A stretch of 64,000 nucleotides of DNA, from contig JAIXYQ010000005.1 in the NCBI GenBank assembly GCA_027490145.1, forward strand, positions 1-64,000, written 5' to 3'. Source of the stretch: Planctomycetaceae bacterium (GTDB taxonomy: Bacteria > Planctomycetota > Phycisphaerae > Phycisphaerales > SM1A02). The notes under the pieces are model-generated. The model was given only the letters and a program-made list of their open reading frames with translations. It was not told the DNA's origin and ran no database searches. This document shows, piece after piece, positions 26,329 to 34,941 of the stretch. The position numbers were made by a program, and so were the translations under genes. Positions within the stretch are counted from its first letter, which is position 1, and each line of letters opens with the position of its first letter.

Positions 26329-27726
26329 ATGCTCGACCGATGCTTCAAGGCCTATGACGTGCGCGCGACCTATCCCGAGCCGCTCAACGAGGAGGGCGCC
26401 TGGTCGATGGGCCACTCCACCGCACGGTTCCTCGCCGAGCGTGCGCAGGAGCAGGGGATCGACAGTCCGGGCATGCGCCACATCGTGGTCGGGCGCGACA
26501 TGCGGCGCAGCAGTCCATCGCTCGCCCGCGCGCTCATGGATGGCATGCTCGACTTCGGCGCCAACGTGATCGACATCGGCCTGGTCGACACGCCCGCGGT
26601 GTACTTCGCGATCAACCACTTCGGTGCAGCGGGCGGGGTCCAGGTCACCGCCAGCCACAATCCGGCCCAGTACAACGGATTCAAGGTGAGTCAGGTGAAG
26701 GCGCGCCCGGTCGGGCAAGGCACCGGACTCGAACGCATCAAGCAGCATGCAGCCGGTACGTCGCGCGTGGCGGCGGAGCGCGAAGGCGGCATGCACGATG
26801 AACGCGACATCTGGCAGGCGTATCGATCGCACCTGCTGCGGCTCCTGGATCCCTGCTACCAGGATGGATCGCGCACGCTTCGCATTGCGATCGATGCGAG
26901 CAACGGCATGGCCGGGGTCGCCGTCCCCAAGATCTTCTCGGGGCTTCCAGGGCTGCAGATCGAGGCGATCAACTTCGACACCTCGCGTGGCGAGTTCGTG
27001 CACGAACCCAATCCGCTGGTCGAGGCCAACCTTGCTCAGGTGCGCGAGGCGGTCGTGCGCGGCAAGGCCGACTTCGGGGTCTGCTTCGATGGTGACGCCG
27101 ACCGTTGCATGGTGATCGATGAGCATGGAACGCCGGTCGGCTGCGATCTCCTGCTGGCCGCGATGGTGGGTCGCGTGCTGAAGCCCAATCCCGGTGCGGC
27201 CGTGGTGTACGACCTGCGTTCCTCGCGCAGCGTGGCCGAGGCGATCCGCGAGGCGGGCGGCGAGCCCGTCGAGAGCCGTGTTGGCCACGTCTTCATGAAG
27301 GCTGCGCTCGCGCAGACGGCCGCGCCAATCGGTGGTGAGCTCAGCGGGCACTTCTACTTCGCGGACCTCTGGAACACCGACAGCGGCGTCCGGGCCTTCA
27401 TCGAGGTGCTGAACCTGCTGGCCTCGAGCGGCCGCACGCTCTCGGCATGCGTCGCACCGTTCCGGCGCTACGCGCAGTCCGGAGAGATCAACTTCGAGAA
27501 CGCCGACACCGCCGGCACGCTCGAGCGCCTCAAGGCGCGCTACGCCGCAGCGGCGATGAAGGAGCTCGATGGCCTGTCGCTGGACACGGGTGCCTGGTGG
27601 GCCAACATCCGTCGCTCGAACACCGAGCCCTTGCTGCGCCTGAACCTCGAGGCGCGCGACCCCGCGGCGGTCTCGGCTGCGCTGGCCGAGCTCGAGCCCA
27701 TCCTGGGCCATCGCGTGGATCACTGA
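26329..27726 (+). CDS. Phosphomannomutase/phosphoglucomutase
   Basis: 465 residues, alpha-D-phosphohexomutase superfamily. The phosphoserine loop is TASHNP (Ser109), the metal loop GDADR (in CFDGDADRCMVI), the sugar loop GGELSGH, and the phosphate loop RRSNTEPLLR. It interconverts 1- and 6-phosphates of mannose or glucose, feeding GDP-mannose or UDP-glucose for surface polysaccharides. PMM/PGM (AlgC-like) is the closest group, though substrate preference cannot be read from sequence. Its stop overlaps the next ATG (TGATG). Confidence 0.92.
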   Translation: MLDRCFKAYDVRATYPEPLNEEGAWSMGHSTARFLAERAQEQGIDSPGMRHIVVGRDMRRSSPSLARALMDGMLDFGANVIDIGLVDTPAVYFAINHFGAAGGVQVTASHNPAQYNGFKVSQVKARPVGQGTGLERIKQHAAGTSRVAAEREGGMHDERDIWQAYRSHLLRLLDPCYQDGSRTLRIAIDASNGMAGVAVPKIFSGLPGLQIEAINFDTSRGEFVHEPNPLVEANLAQVREAVVRGKADFGVCFDGDADRCMVIDEHGTPVGCDLLLAAMVGRVLKPNPGAAVVYDLRSSRSVAEAIREAGGEPVESRVGHVFMKAALAQTAAPIGGELSGHFYFADLWNTDSGVRAFIEVLNLLASSGRTLSACVAPFRRYAQSGEINFENADTAGTLERLKARYAAAAMKELDGLSLDTGAWWANIRRSNTEPLLRLNLEARDPAAVSAALAELEPILGHRVDH

Positions 27727-29204
27727 TGGAACGCGCGGCCTGGCTCAGGTCCTTCGGGCTCGGGCGCGATCCCTTCGAGGCTCCCGATGCACGTCGTGAC
27801 GAGGTGTTGGCGCTCGAGCCCATGGGCATGCTGCACGTGCGCTACGCCGACGTCCACGGCGCGACGGAGGTACCGCACTCCTGCCTGATCGAGGGCGTCC
27901 CGGGCAGCGGCAGGACCGCGCTCTGCATGCAGTTGGTGGCCGAGGATGAGCACGCCGCGATCCAGCGCCCCGGACTCGGGCGTCGGGTGGTGCCGATCGA
28001 CAGGTTCACCGACGTCGCGCGTGGGGTCGAGGAGCGCCGAGGCGGCGAGATCACCGTGTGCGAGGCGATCGATCTCGTGCTGCACCGCATCGTGCCCGAG
28101 GTCGTGGACGAGGTGCTCGGCGTGGCCAACGACGGCACGCGGCCGCGCAGGCCCGTGGCTGACGCGGCTGCGGCCATCGAGTCAGCCGGACCATCGGCCT
28201 GCCGCGACCTGGTGGTGCTGCAGGCGCTCTACGACCGCGCCGATGGCGCGCCGAGCAGGACGATGCTCCTTCGGGATCGATTCGCGCTCAGCGGCGGCGT
28301 GCTGGCTGAGGCATCCCGGTCCTGGGGACTGGTGCTCCTTGGTTCGAGCGCGCTGCTGGGCACGGTGCTCGTGTGGTTCGGTGATCGGCGTGATGCAGCA
28401 CTGGTCCGCGCACTGCCGTCGGTGGCTCCGGAGTGGGCCCAGGCACTGCCGTGGATCGGTCTGGGACTGATCCTCAGTGCAGGCCTGGGCCTGCTTGGAC
28501 GATGGACCGTGGCTGGACTGTTCTCGCGGAGCCGCGTCAGCCGGGCCATGCGTTCGATCGTGGTCACCGATCGAGACGCCGAGGACCTGGCGACCTGCCT
28601 GAACGAGTGGCGGCCTGTGGACCTGCGACGCGTGCCCAAACGTGGGGCGATCGAACCGCGGCTCGAACTCCTCGACCGATTGGAACGGATCGTCAGGCTG
28701 CTGGGCTGGCGGTCGATCGCCTTGGTCGTCGACGGGGTCGGCGATGATGACCTGTCGCGTCGGGCGATCAAGTCGTTGCTCGATGAGCGGATCGTCCAGC
28801 GCTCGGGAACATCCGTGGTCCTCGCCGCACCGCCTGCCGCCGTGGAGGACCTGCACGTGCCGTGCTCGCGAGTGGTGCTCGAGTGGCCGGTGCCGGCCCT
28901 GCGGCGACTGATCCAGTCGCGCCTGGATCGCTGCGCCGATCGGCCGATCGCTGCACCGTCCCTCGATGCACTGTTCGAACCGGCGATCACTCGCGCGGAG
29001 ATCGATGGATGGCTCGCGCGTTGGAGCACGCCCCGCGCGGCGCTCGACGCCATGCATCGACTCGTTGCGGCGCATACCGAGCCGACGCCGCTTCAACGGC
29101 CTGCGCTGGACGCCGTGGATGAGCCCCAGGCGCCTGCGCCCGCGGCACAGCCGATCACGCGTGCCACGCTCGAACGCGTGCTCGGTCGGCAGCGGCCCGC
29201 CTGA
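27726..29204 (+). CDS. Membrane-inserted P-loop ATPase of unknown function
   Basis: 492 residues. The N-terminal FGLGRDPFEAP resembles the start of ExeA/MSHA-type AAA proteins. Walker A is GVPGSGRT (57-64), with arginine in the position normally held by lysine. Two membrane helices at about 200-219 and 241-265 interrupt the protein, and a possible Walker B IALVVDGVGDDD lies well after them. The C-terminal part is helical, with a Pro/Ala-rich tail. The TGATG overlap ties it to the phosphohexomutase. I do not recognise the family as a whole, and whether it binds ATP is uncertain because of the Lys-to-Arg change. Confidence 0.7.
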   Translation: MERAAWLRSFGLGRDPFEAPDARRDEVLALEPMGMLHVRYADVHGATEVPHSCLIEGVPGSGRTALCMQLVAEDEHAAIQRPGLGRRVVPIDRFTDVARGVEERRGGEITVCEAIDLVLHRIVPEVVDEVLGVANDGTRPRRPVADAAAAIESAGPSACRDLVVLQALYDRADGAPSRTMLLRDRFALSGGVLAEASRSWGLVLLGSSALLGTVLVWFGDRRDAALVRALPSVAPEWAQALPWIGLGLILSAGLGLLGRWTVAGLFSRSRVSRAMRSIVVTDRDAEDLATCLNEWRPVDLRRVPKRGAIEPRLELLDRLERIVRLLGWRSIALVVDGVGDDDLSRRAIKSLLDERIVQRSGTSVVLAAPPAAVEDLHVPCSRVVLEWPVPALRRLIQSRLDRCADRPIAAPSLDALFEPAITRAEIDGWLARWSTPRAALDAMHRLVAAHTEPTPLQRPALDAVDEPQAPAPAAQPITRATLERVLGRQRPA

Positions 29205-29273
29205 GTGGACCTGACGCAGCGGCAGCACGGCTGATGCCATCCGCGTCCGGGCAGCGGTCCGGCTCGCAGGCGT

Positions 29274-30125
29274 TCACTCGCCCGGGATGTAGGAAATCAC
29301 GCCTTCCCAGGGGCTGCTGGCGGTGGCGAACTTCCGGCGCGGGATGCGACCGCTGCGCGCACCGTGCCAACCAGCCTCGAGCGCAAGCCGCATGGCGTGC
29401 GCCATGCGCACGGGATCCTTGGCATGCGCGATGCCGGTGTTGAGCAGGACCCCGTCGGCACCGAGTTCCATGGCGATCGTGATGTCGCTGGGTGTGCCCA
29501 CGCCGGCATCGACGATGACGGGGTAGTCGGGCGATCCGCCGTGGGTTGGATCCTTCAGCAGTTCGAGGATGATCGCGATCGCGCTGGGATTGGCGATCCC
29601 TCGCCCCGAGCCGATGGGGCTGCCCGCCGGCATCACGCTGGTGGCACCGGCATCGCGCAGGCGCACCGCCATGATCGGGTCGTCGCTCGAGTAGCACAGC
29701 ACCTCGAAGCCATCCTTGACCAGTTCACGGCAGGCCTCGAGCGTGCCCACGGGATCAGGCAGGAGCGTGGTACGGTCGCCGAGCACCTCGAGCTTCACCC
29801 AGCGCGATCCGGCGTTGCCCAGCTGTTCCAGCAGTTCGCGGCCCAGGCGTGCGACGCGGATGGCATCGTCCGCACTGAAGCAGCCGGCGGTGTTGGGCAG
29901 GATGGTGTAGCGGTCGGTCTCGAGCGCATCGAGCAGCGAGCGGCCGCTCGCATCGACCAGGCGCTCGCGCCGCACGGCGACGGTGACGGCGCTGCAGCCG
30001 CTGGCCTCGAGGGCAGCGTTCATCGTGGCGTGGTCCGGGTACTTGCCGGTGCCGGTCACGAGCCGACTGCGGAGCGAGAACGAACCGACGGTGAGGGGAG
30101 GAAGGGACATGGTGGTTGCATGCAT
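29274..30125 (-). CDS. thiG: Thiazole synthase
   Basis: 283 residues. Forms the thiazole phosphate of thiamine from deoxyxylulose phosphate, dehydroglycine and ThiS thiocarboxylate. The Schiff-base lysine is Lys111 in [28 protein letters not shown] and [10 protein letters not shown] are family motifs. ATG at 30125 has GGAGG eight bases upstream within the end of thiS, so the pair is probably translationally coupled. A second ATG at 30110 would remove five residues. Confidence 0.95.
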   Translation of the reverse strand: MHATTMSLPPLTVGSFSLRSRLVTGTGKYPDHATMNAALEASGCSAVTVAVRRERLVDASGRSLLDALETDRYTILPNTAGCFSADDAIRVARLGRELLEQLGNAGSRWVKLEVLGDRTTLLPDPVGTLEACRELVKDGFEVLCYSSDDPIMAVRLRDAGATSVMPAGSPIGSGRGIANPSAIAIILELLKDPTHGGSPDYPVIVDAGVGTPSDITIAMELGADGVLLNTGIAHAKDPVRMAHAMRLALEAGWHGARSGRIPRRKFATASSPWEGVISYIPGE

Positions 30126-30129
30126 GGCT

Positions 30130-30330
30130 TCAGCCTCCGCCGACCAGGGTGACGACCTCGATCCGGTCGTCCTGCCGGAGTTGGGTCTCGCCGTGCAACC
30201 GCTTGGGCACCAGGGCGCGGTTCACCTCGACGGCACAGATCGAATGCTCGAGGCCGAGCCGGGCCAGCAGGTCCGTCACGCGCCCGCCCTCGGGGAGTTC
30301 CATCGATTGTCCGTTCACGGTCACGAGCAT
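30130..30330 (-). CDS. thiS: Sulfur carrier protein ThiS
   Basis: 66 residues, ubiquitin-like fold. Reads [16 protein letters not shown] at the start and ends in GGG, the C-terminal di-glycine that is adenylated and thiocarboxylated before sulfur transfer to ThiG. It precedes thiG by four bases. The start at 30330 follows a TAGGAT hexamer by seven bases. Confidence 0.92.
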   Translation of the reverse strand: MLVTVNGQSMELPEGGRVTDLLARLGLEHSICAVEVNRALVPKRLHGETQLRQDDRIEVVTLVGGG

Positions 30331-30336
30331 CGCTCC

Positions 30337-30343
30337 TATCCTA
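30337..30343. promoter_or_regulatory. Overlapping divergent -10 hexamers for thiS and the 30349 lipoprotein
   Basis: TATCCT (plus, 30337-30342) ends six bases before the GTG at 30349. On the minus strand TAGGAT (30338-30343) ends seven bases before the thiS ATG at 30330. The two hexamers share five base pairs, so polymerase could presumably serve only one direction at a time. Confidence 0.6.
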
Positions 30344-30348
30344 GTCGC

Positions 30349-31131
30349 GTGCGTCCCGCCATCCTCATGCTCGTTCCGTGCCTCGCACTGGTTGCGTGCA
30401 GCAAGCCGGCGATCGACACCAGTACCCCCGAGGCCTTGCTCGAGGCGGTCCGGATCGCGGTGGAGGATGGCCGCCCCGAGATCCTGCCCGACCTGATCGA
30501 CGTGCCCGTGCGCGAGGTCGAATTCGCCGACGGCGTGACCGAGGCCAGCGCGGTCGAGGATGTCCGCGGGAAGCTCAAGGACATGCTGGCGCAGCTCTGG
30601 CGGGTGACGGTCAAGCTGCGGGACCGGTTCCCCGGCCAGGTCGCGAAGGAGTTGGCTGCGGCGCAGTCGGACCTGGTGCCGAAGGACTTCCGGGAGGGCT
30701 TCGCCAGGTTCTTCGCCGATCCCTTCGGCGAACTGCAGCGGGAGCGGGTGAACCTGAAGGTCGAGGATCTCGGTGACGGCACGGCCGCGTTGCTCTGGAA
30801 GGACGAACCGCTCTGGGGTGGGGCGATCGCGATCGAGGAACGATCGGGTGGGTGGCGCTTCGTGGTGCCGGTCGAGCTCCTGCGCTCGAACGAGTACTTC
30901 CCCGACACCCGCGAAGAGTGGGCGATCCTGGCGAGCATGATGCTCGGCATCGAGAACTCCCTGACCGACTTCGAGCGCGAACTCGACGAAGGCAAGTTCC
31001 GTGACCTCAAGGCCGCGAGCACTCGGGTCGGCCGCCTCGTCGGCGAGAGCGTGGTCGTACAGAGCGTGATCTACGCGATGATGAAGCGCGATGATCAGGG
31101 TGACGCGACGAAGAGCCGCGACACCAGGTAG
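30349..31131 (+). CDS. Predicted lipoprotein of unknown function
   Basis: 260 residues. The signal MRPAILMLVPCLALVAC ends at lipobox LVAC, so the protein is envelope-anchored. The mature part is charged and helical (EASAVEDVRGKLKDMLAQLW, FREGFARFFADPFGEL) with a beta segment (GGAIAIEERSGGWRFVVP) that is NTF2-like in feel. Families are not recognisable to me. GTG at 30349 is preferred over ATG at 30367 because it supplies the arginine of the signal peptide and follows TATCCT by six bases. The last 37 bases overlap the convergent antiporter gene. Confidence 0.75.
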   Translation: MRPAILMLVPCLALVACSKPAIDTSTPEALLEAVRIAVEDGRPEILPDLIDVPVREVEFADGVTEASAVEDVRGKLKDMLAQLWRVTVKLRDRFPGQVAKELAAAQSDLVPKDFREGFARFFADPFGELQRERVNLKVEDLGDGTAALLWKDEPLWGGAIAIEERSGGWRFVVPVELLRSNEYFPDTREEWAILASMMLGIENSLTDFERELDEGKFRDLKAASTRVGRLVGESVVVQSVIYAMMKRDDQGDATKSRDTR

Positions 31132-32555
31132 AGCGTGGGCAGCAGCACAAGGCAGGACCAGCCGAGGTACCCGAAGAAGCTCGGCATGCGCACGCCACGC
31201 TGCTCTGCGATCGCCTTCACCATGAAGTTGGGACCGTTGCCGATGTAGGTCATCGCGCCCATGAGGACCGCGCCCAGGCTCACGGCCGAGAGCAGCGGTT
31301 CCGAGACCGTGCCGAGGTCTCCGACGGAGATCTGTGCCGCCCCCTCGATCGGGGTGGCGACCGCAGTCTGCAGGAAGACCAGGTACGTAGGTGCGTTGTC
31401 GAGCACGGCGCTCAGGCTGCCGGTGGCCCAGAAGTAACCCATCGGCGTGGTGATGCCAAGTGCGGCGCCCTTGGCCTGCAGCACCATGAGCGGAACCTGC
31501 ATGGTGACGAAGATGCCGATGAACAGCGCGGCAACCTCGGCGATGGCGCCGAAGTCGAACTCGTTCGCCTTGCGCACGGCATCCTTGGTGAAGGCCATGC
31601 TGACGGCGCACAGGCCGAGCATGAGCAGTTCACGCAGGTACGGGAAGGGCTTCCACTCCGTGCCCGGCAGTGGGCGGCTCGGGTCGACGGTGGCGACCAC
31701 CAGCACGACCAGCAGCAGCCAGAGGATGTTCAGCTTCCCATCGACGGTGAGTCGCCGGGCGGCGCGCTCGTCTCGGGCGATGTCCTTGCGTCGCTCGGCC
31801 TTCCACTCGTGCCGGTCCCAGAGGAAGTACAGCACCAGCAGGGTGCCGTTGACGGTCGCCCACTCCTGCCAGAGCGAGATGGTCCAGAGGAAGGGCACGC
31901 CCTTGAGGTAGCCCAGGAAGAGTGGGGGGTCCCCCAGCGGCAGGAGCAGCCCGCCGCAGTTGCTGACCATGAAGATGAAGAACACCGCGGTGTGCGCGAC
32001 CTTGTGGCGCTCCTTGTTCACCGAGAGCAGGAAGCGGATGAGGACCATGCTCGCGCCGGTGGTGCCGATCGCGCTCGCGAGCACGGTGCCGATCGCGAGG
32101 ATCGACGTGTTCGTGATCGGGTGCGCCGGCAGGTTTCCGCGGATCGCGATGCCGCCCGAGATCACGTAGAGCGAGAAAAGCAGGACGATGAAGGGGATGT
32201 ACTCGTCCAGCACCGCATGGCCGGTCAGGGTGGCGGCATGGCCGGCTCCCATGGTGGCAGCGATCCACGCGAGCGTGGCCACGCCGCAGGTCGCAGCGAC
32301 CGCGAGCCGGCTGATGTTGCTGTGCCACCAGCCCGCGATGGCAGGGATCAACGGGAACGTGGCGATCGCCAGCAGCAGAAACGCGAAGGGCGCCGCACCG
32401 AGCGCCCACGACCCCGGCAGTTCGGGCTTGACGTGCTCACCATCGTGGTGGCCGAGCAGGCCTCCCACCAAGGTGACGAGGATCACGAGGCAACCGATGA
32501 CGGCGACCGAGCGGACGGCGCGCGAGGGTCCGCTGTGTTGGGTGGCGTGGCTCAT
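31095..32555 (-). CDS. NhaD-like sodium/proton antiporter (ion transporter superfamily)
   Basis: 486 residues with about 12-13 hydrophobic segments. The conserved stretch LLLPLGDPPLFLGYLKGVPFLWT and the later GSLSAVLDNAPTYLVF and GAMTYIGNGPNFMVKAIAE are typical of NhaD-type/citrate-transporter-fold antiporters annotated as sodium:proton antiporters in planctomycetes. The Asp-Asn pair in LDNAPT is likely in the ion site. It would exchange cytoplasmic sodium for protons. ATG at 32555 follows TATCCT by six bases. Confidence 0.87.
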   Translation of the reverse strand: MSHATQHSGPSRAVRSVAVIGCLVILVTLVGGLLGHHDGEHVKPELPGSWALGAAPFAFLLLAIATFPLIPAIAGWWHSNISRLAVAATCGVATLAWIAATMGAGHAATLTGHAVLDEYIPFIVLLFSLYVISGGIAIRGNLPAHPITNTSILAIGTVLASAIGTTGASMVLIRFLLSVNKERHKVAHTAVFFIFMVSNCGGLLLPLGDPPLFLGYLKGVPFLWTISLWQEWATVNGTLLVLYFLWDRHEWKAERRKDIARDERAARRLTVDGKLNILWLLLVVLVVATVDPSRPLPGTEWKPFPYLRELLMLGLCAVSMAFTKDAVRKANEFDFGAIAEVAALFIGIFVTMQVPLMVLQAKGAALGITTPMGYFWATGSLSAVLDNAPTYLVFLQTAVATPIEGAAQISVGDLGTVSEPLLSAVSLGAVLMGAMTYIGNGPNFMVKAIAEQRGVRMPSFFGYLGWSCLVLLPTLYLVSRLFVASP

Positions 32556-32561
32556 GGAGCG

Positions 32562-32567
32562 AGGATA
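32562..32567 (-). promoter_or_regulatory. -10 hexamer TATCCT, leaderless promoter of the antiporter
   Basis: TATCCT on the minus strand, six bases before the ATG at 32555. The local sequence matches the rsmD promoter closely (GGCTATCCTCGCT in both). Confidence 0.65.
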
Positions 32568-32593
32568 GCCAGCGCCGTGGCGCTGCCGGGCGC

Positions 32594-32599
32594 TAGGCT
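32594..32599 (+). promoter_or_regulatory. -10 hexamer TAGGCT, leaderless promoter of the NHL operon
   Basis: TAGGCT ends six bases before the ATG at 32606. The segment GCTAGGCTCCG is the same as that before ilvE at 48904. Confidence 0.65.
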
Positions 32600-32605
32600 C
32601 CGTGC

Positions 32606-34504
32606 ATGGTGGTGGACTGTCCGCAGCATGCCCAACCCGTGGCGCAGGTCGAGGATCTTCGCGGCGCATGCAGCGTTGCGTTCGTGAAGACTTCGTTAGG
32701 TCGGTCACTCGGCTTGCCCGAAGGCACCGAGGGCATGGTCGTGCTCGAGGAAGAACGCGGTCTCCTGCGGCTCGTCACGCAGGCCGGGCCGGGCCAAGAG
32801 CTCGCCTTGGACCCTCCTCTGCGTTCGCCGTGCGCCATCACCGCCGATGACGAGGCGCTGCTCGTGGTCGAGCGAGCTCCGCCCCGCATCCGCATCGTGC
32901 ACGGCGGCGTGACGCGCTACATCGGTGATGCCGTGCTCCATGAGCCGGTGGCCGTCGCGGCACATGGCACCAAGGTGGCTGTCGCCGATGCGGCCCTGCG
33001 GCAGGTCCTCGTGTTCGATCTTGCTGCGCAAGCCAATGCCGTGGTGGCCAGAGCCGACGGCGTCGCGCCTGCCGGCGTGGCGTTCGACGACGCGGGGCGG
33101 CTGTGGTGGACCGATGCCGCCGCGCACCGGGTGCATCGATGGACGATCGATGGCCCCGGCCCGGGCCAGGCGTTCGGCGAGCGAGGTGCGTTCCCCGATC
33201 AGTTCACCGAGCCCACGGGCATCGCATGCCGTGATGGGTGCGTCTACGTGTGCGACCACCTCAATCACCGCATCGCGGTGCTGGACCAGGCGACGGGACG
33301 GATGGCAGGATGGTGGGGCATGCACGCGGTCATCCCGCGCCAGGGTAAGGGGCGCATCCACTATCCCGATGCGATCGCCTTCACGCCGGATGGTTCGCAC
33401 GCGCTCGTGTGCGAGGGCTTCGAGGACCGAGTGCAGCTGCTCGCGCCCGGCGGTCCCGCACCGATCGATGACGGGCTCTCCGTCCCTCGTGATGCGGTGA
33501 GCAGCCACTTCGGACCGGATGCCAGCGCGCTCGGTCCCATCATGGCGATGACCGAGCCCGAGACCGGTTCGGTCATGATCTTCAATCTGCTCGGCTCCAC
33601 GCCCGCACCCGGTCACATCGCGACCTTCGGCGGCAGTGCGGCCTTGCCAGGGCGCTACGGTGCGATCGCGTCGGTCTGCGTGCTGCCGGGCGAACGCATC
33701 GCCGTGGTCGATCGATCCAACGCCAGGCTCGATGTGGTGAGTGCCTCCCCGGACCGGTCGCAGCCCGTTGCCTTCGATCCGTTCCTGCCCCGACTGGTCC
33801 GGTCGACCGATCTCGTGGCCATGGTGGGATCGGTCGGTGGCAAGGTGCCGGTCATCGTGGACCTGGCGTGGGACGGCTCGGAGCTCCTGGCGCTTGATGG
33901 TGCGAATCGTTGCGTGTGGCGCTTCGATCGCAACGGCGCGCCGGTGCGCTACACGAGCGGCGAGCCGAAGCGGACCGACCTGCCCGAGGGAGCCCGCGAA
34001 CCTGTGCAGCTGGCCGGCTCACGCGGTGAACTCGTGGTGGCCGACCGGGCCGGCGGGGCGATCTGGTGCTGCCGCGAGGATGGAACGTGGTCACGCATGG
34101 CCGAGCTCGGCCACGGTGATGCCACGGTCAGGCTGGTGCACCCGTTCGGCGTGGCCATCACCGACGACGGCGTTCTCGCGGTGACGGATGAATCGACCGA
34201 TGGCGTGCACCTCGCGCGGTGGGGGCCCGGGTCCGGCACCACCCTGGTCTCGTCGACGGTCGCGCGCGGGATCCTGGACCACGAGTTCTGGCTTCCGCAG
34301 GGCGTGACGGCCATGCGCGACGGCGTGCTCGTGGTGGATCGTGGCAACCATCGATTCCAGGCCTTCGGGCCCGACGGCACCTGGCGCTTCACGGGATCGC
34401 TGGGCAAGTTCTACACCCGCAAGCGCACGCAGGTCAGGCAGAACGAGCTGCCGCCAGTGGCACCGCCGCAGCCGCCCGCGGCACCCGCAGGGGACGAGTC
34501 ATGA
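32606..34504 (+). CDS. NHL-repeat beta-propeller protein
   Basis: 632 residues with at least six NHL-type blades, for example FTEPTGIACRDGCVYVCDHLNHRIAVLD, VHPFGVAITDDGVLAVTDES and LPQGVTAMRDGVLVVDRGNHRFQAF. No signal peptide or membrane segment is visible, although its two operon partners are exported. The C-terminus is Pro/Ala-rich. NHL propellers bind proteins or RNA or act as lyases. No catalytic residues can be assigned here. Stop overlaps the next ATG (ATGA), so the three genes 32606-36272 form a tight operon. Confidence 0.85.
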   Translation: MVVDCPQHAQPVAQVEDLRGACSVAFVKTSLGRSLGLPEGTEGMVVLEEERGLLRLVTQAGPGQELALDPPLRSPCAITADDEALLVVERAPPRIRIVHGGVTRYIGDAVLHEPVAVAAHGTKVAVADAALRQVLVFDLAAQANAVVARADGVAPAGVAFDDAGRLWWTDAAAHRVHRWTIDGPGPGQAFGERGAFPDQFTEPTGIACRDGCVYVCDHLNHRIAVLDQATGRMAGWWGMHAVIPRQGKGRIHYPDAIAFTPDGSHALVCEGFEDRVQLLAPGGPAPIDDGLSVPRDAVSSHFGPDASALGPIMAMTEPETGSVMIFNLLGSTPAPGHIATFGGSAALPGRYGAIASVCVLPGERIAVVDRSNARLDVVSASPDRSQPVAFDPFLPRLVRSTDLVAMVGSVGGKVPVIVDLAWDGSELLALDGANRCVWRFDRNGAPVRYTSGEPKRTDLPEGAREPVQLAGSRGELVVADRAGGAIWCCREDGTWSRMAELGHGDATVRLVHPFGVAITDDGVLAVTDESTDGVHLARWGPGSGTTLVSSTVARGILDHEFWLPQGVTAMRDGVLVVDRGNHRFQAFGPDGTWRFTGSLGKFYTRKRTQVRQNELPPVAPPQPPAAPAGDES

Positions 34505-34941
34505 GCGCCGCCGTACGAGCCTCGCGCCTGCTGGCTGCAACCGTCATCGTGCTCGTGGGCATGATCCCTGCGTGCCTGCCGCAGCCATCGGACGTGATGT
34601 GGGTGCGCAAGGCCGTGACCGAGGATGGATCGCTCACCGTGTGGTGGCGCGTTGCCGGTGAGCGCGACGAGCTGCCCGACAGCGATCCGTTCGATCTGGA
34701 GGTCCTCGTCCAGAGTGCGGAAGGCAAGCCTGCCCACGTCCTGCTCGAACTCGACGCCGAGATGCCGCACCACGGCCATGGCATGAACGTGCGACCGGTG
34801 GTGGAGCGGACCGGCCCGGGGCGATTCATCGTCAAGGGTGTGCTCCTGCACATGAGCGGCCGCTGGGAACTCGCCTTCGACCTCGGTGACCCTGATGGGA
34901 TCCAGTGGCGACGCGCCCAGTGCACGGTGGAGGCCCCGTGA
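34501..34941 (+). CDS. YtkA-like domain lipoprotein
   Basis: 146 residues. Signal SRLLAATVIVLVGMIPAC carries lipobox IPAC. The single small beta domain contains MPHHGHGMNV and GRFIVKGVLLHMSGRWELAFDL, the pattern of YtkA/FixH-like domains, where a methionine/histidine-rich edge precedes a G-x-W strand. The His/Met cluster suggests copper or haem-related chemistry, consistent with the di-haem enzyme encoded next. Overlaps both neighbours by four bases (ATGA and GTGA). Confidence 0.78.
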   Translation: MSAAVRASRLLAATVIVLVGMIPACLPQPSDVMWVRKAVTEDGSLTVWWRVAGERDELPDSDPFDLEVLVQSAEGKPAHVLLELDAEMPHHGHGMNVRPVVERTGPGRFIVKGVLLHMSGRWELAFDLGDPDGIQWRRAQCTVEAP

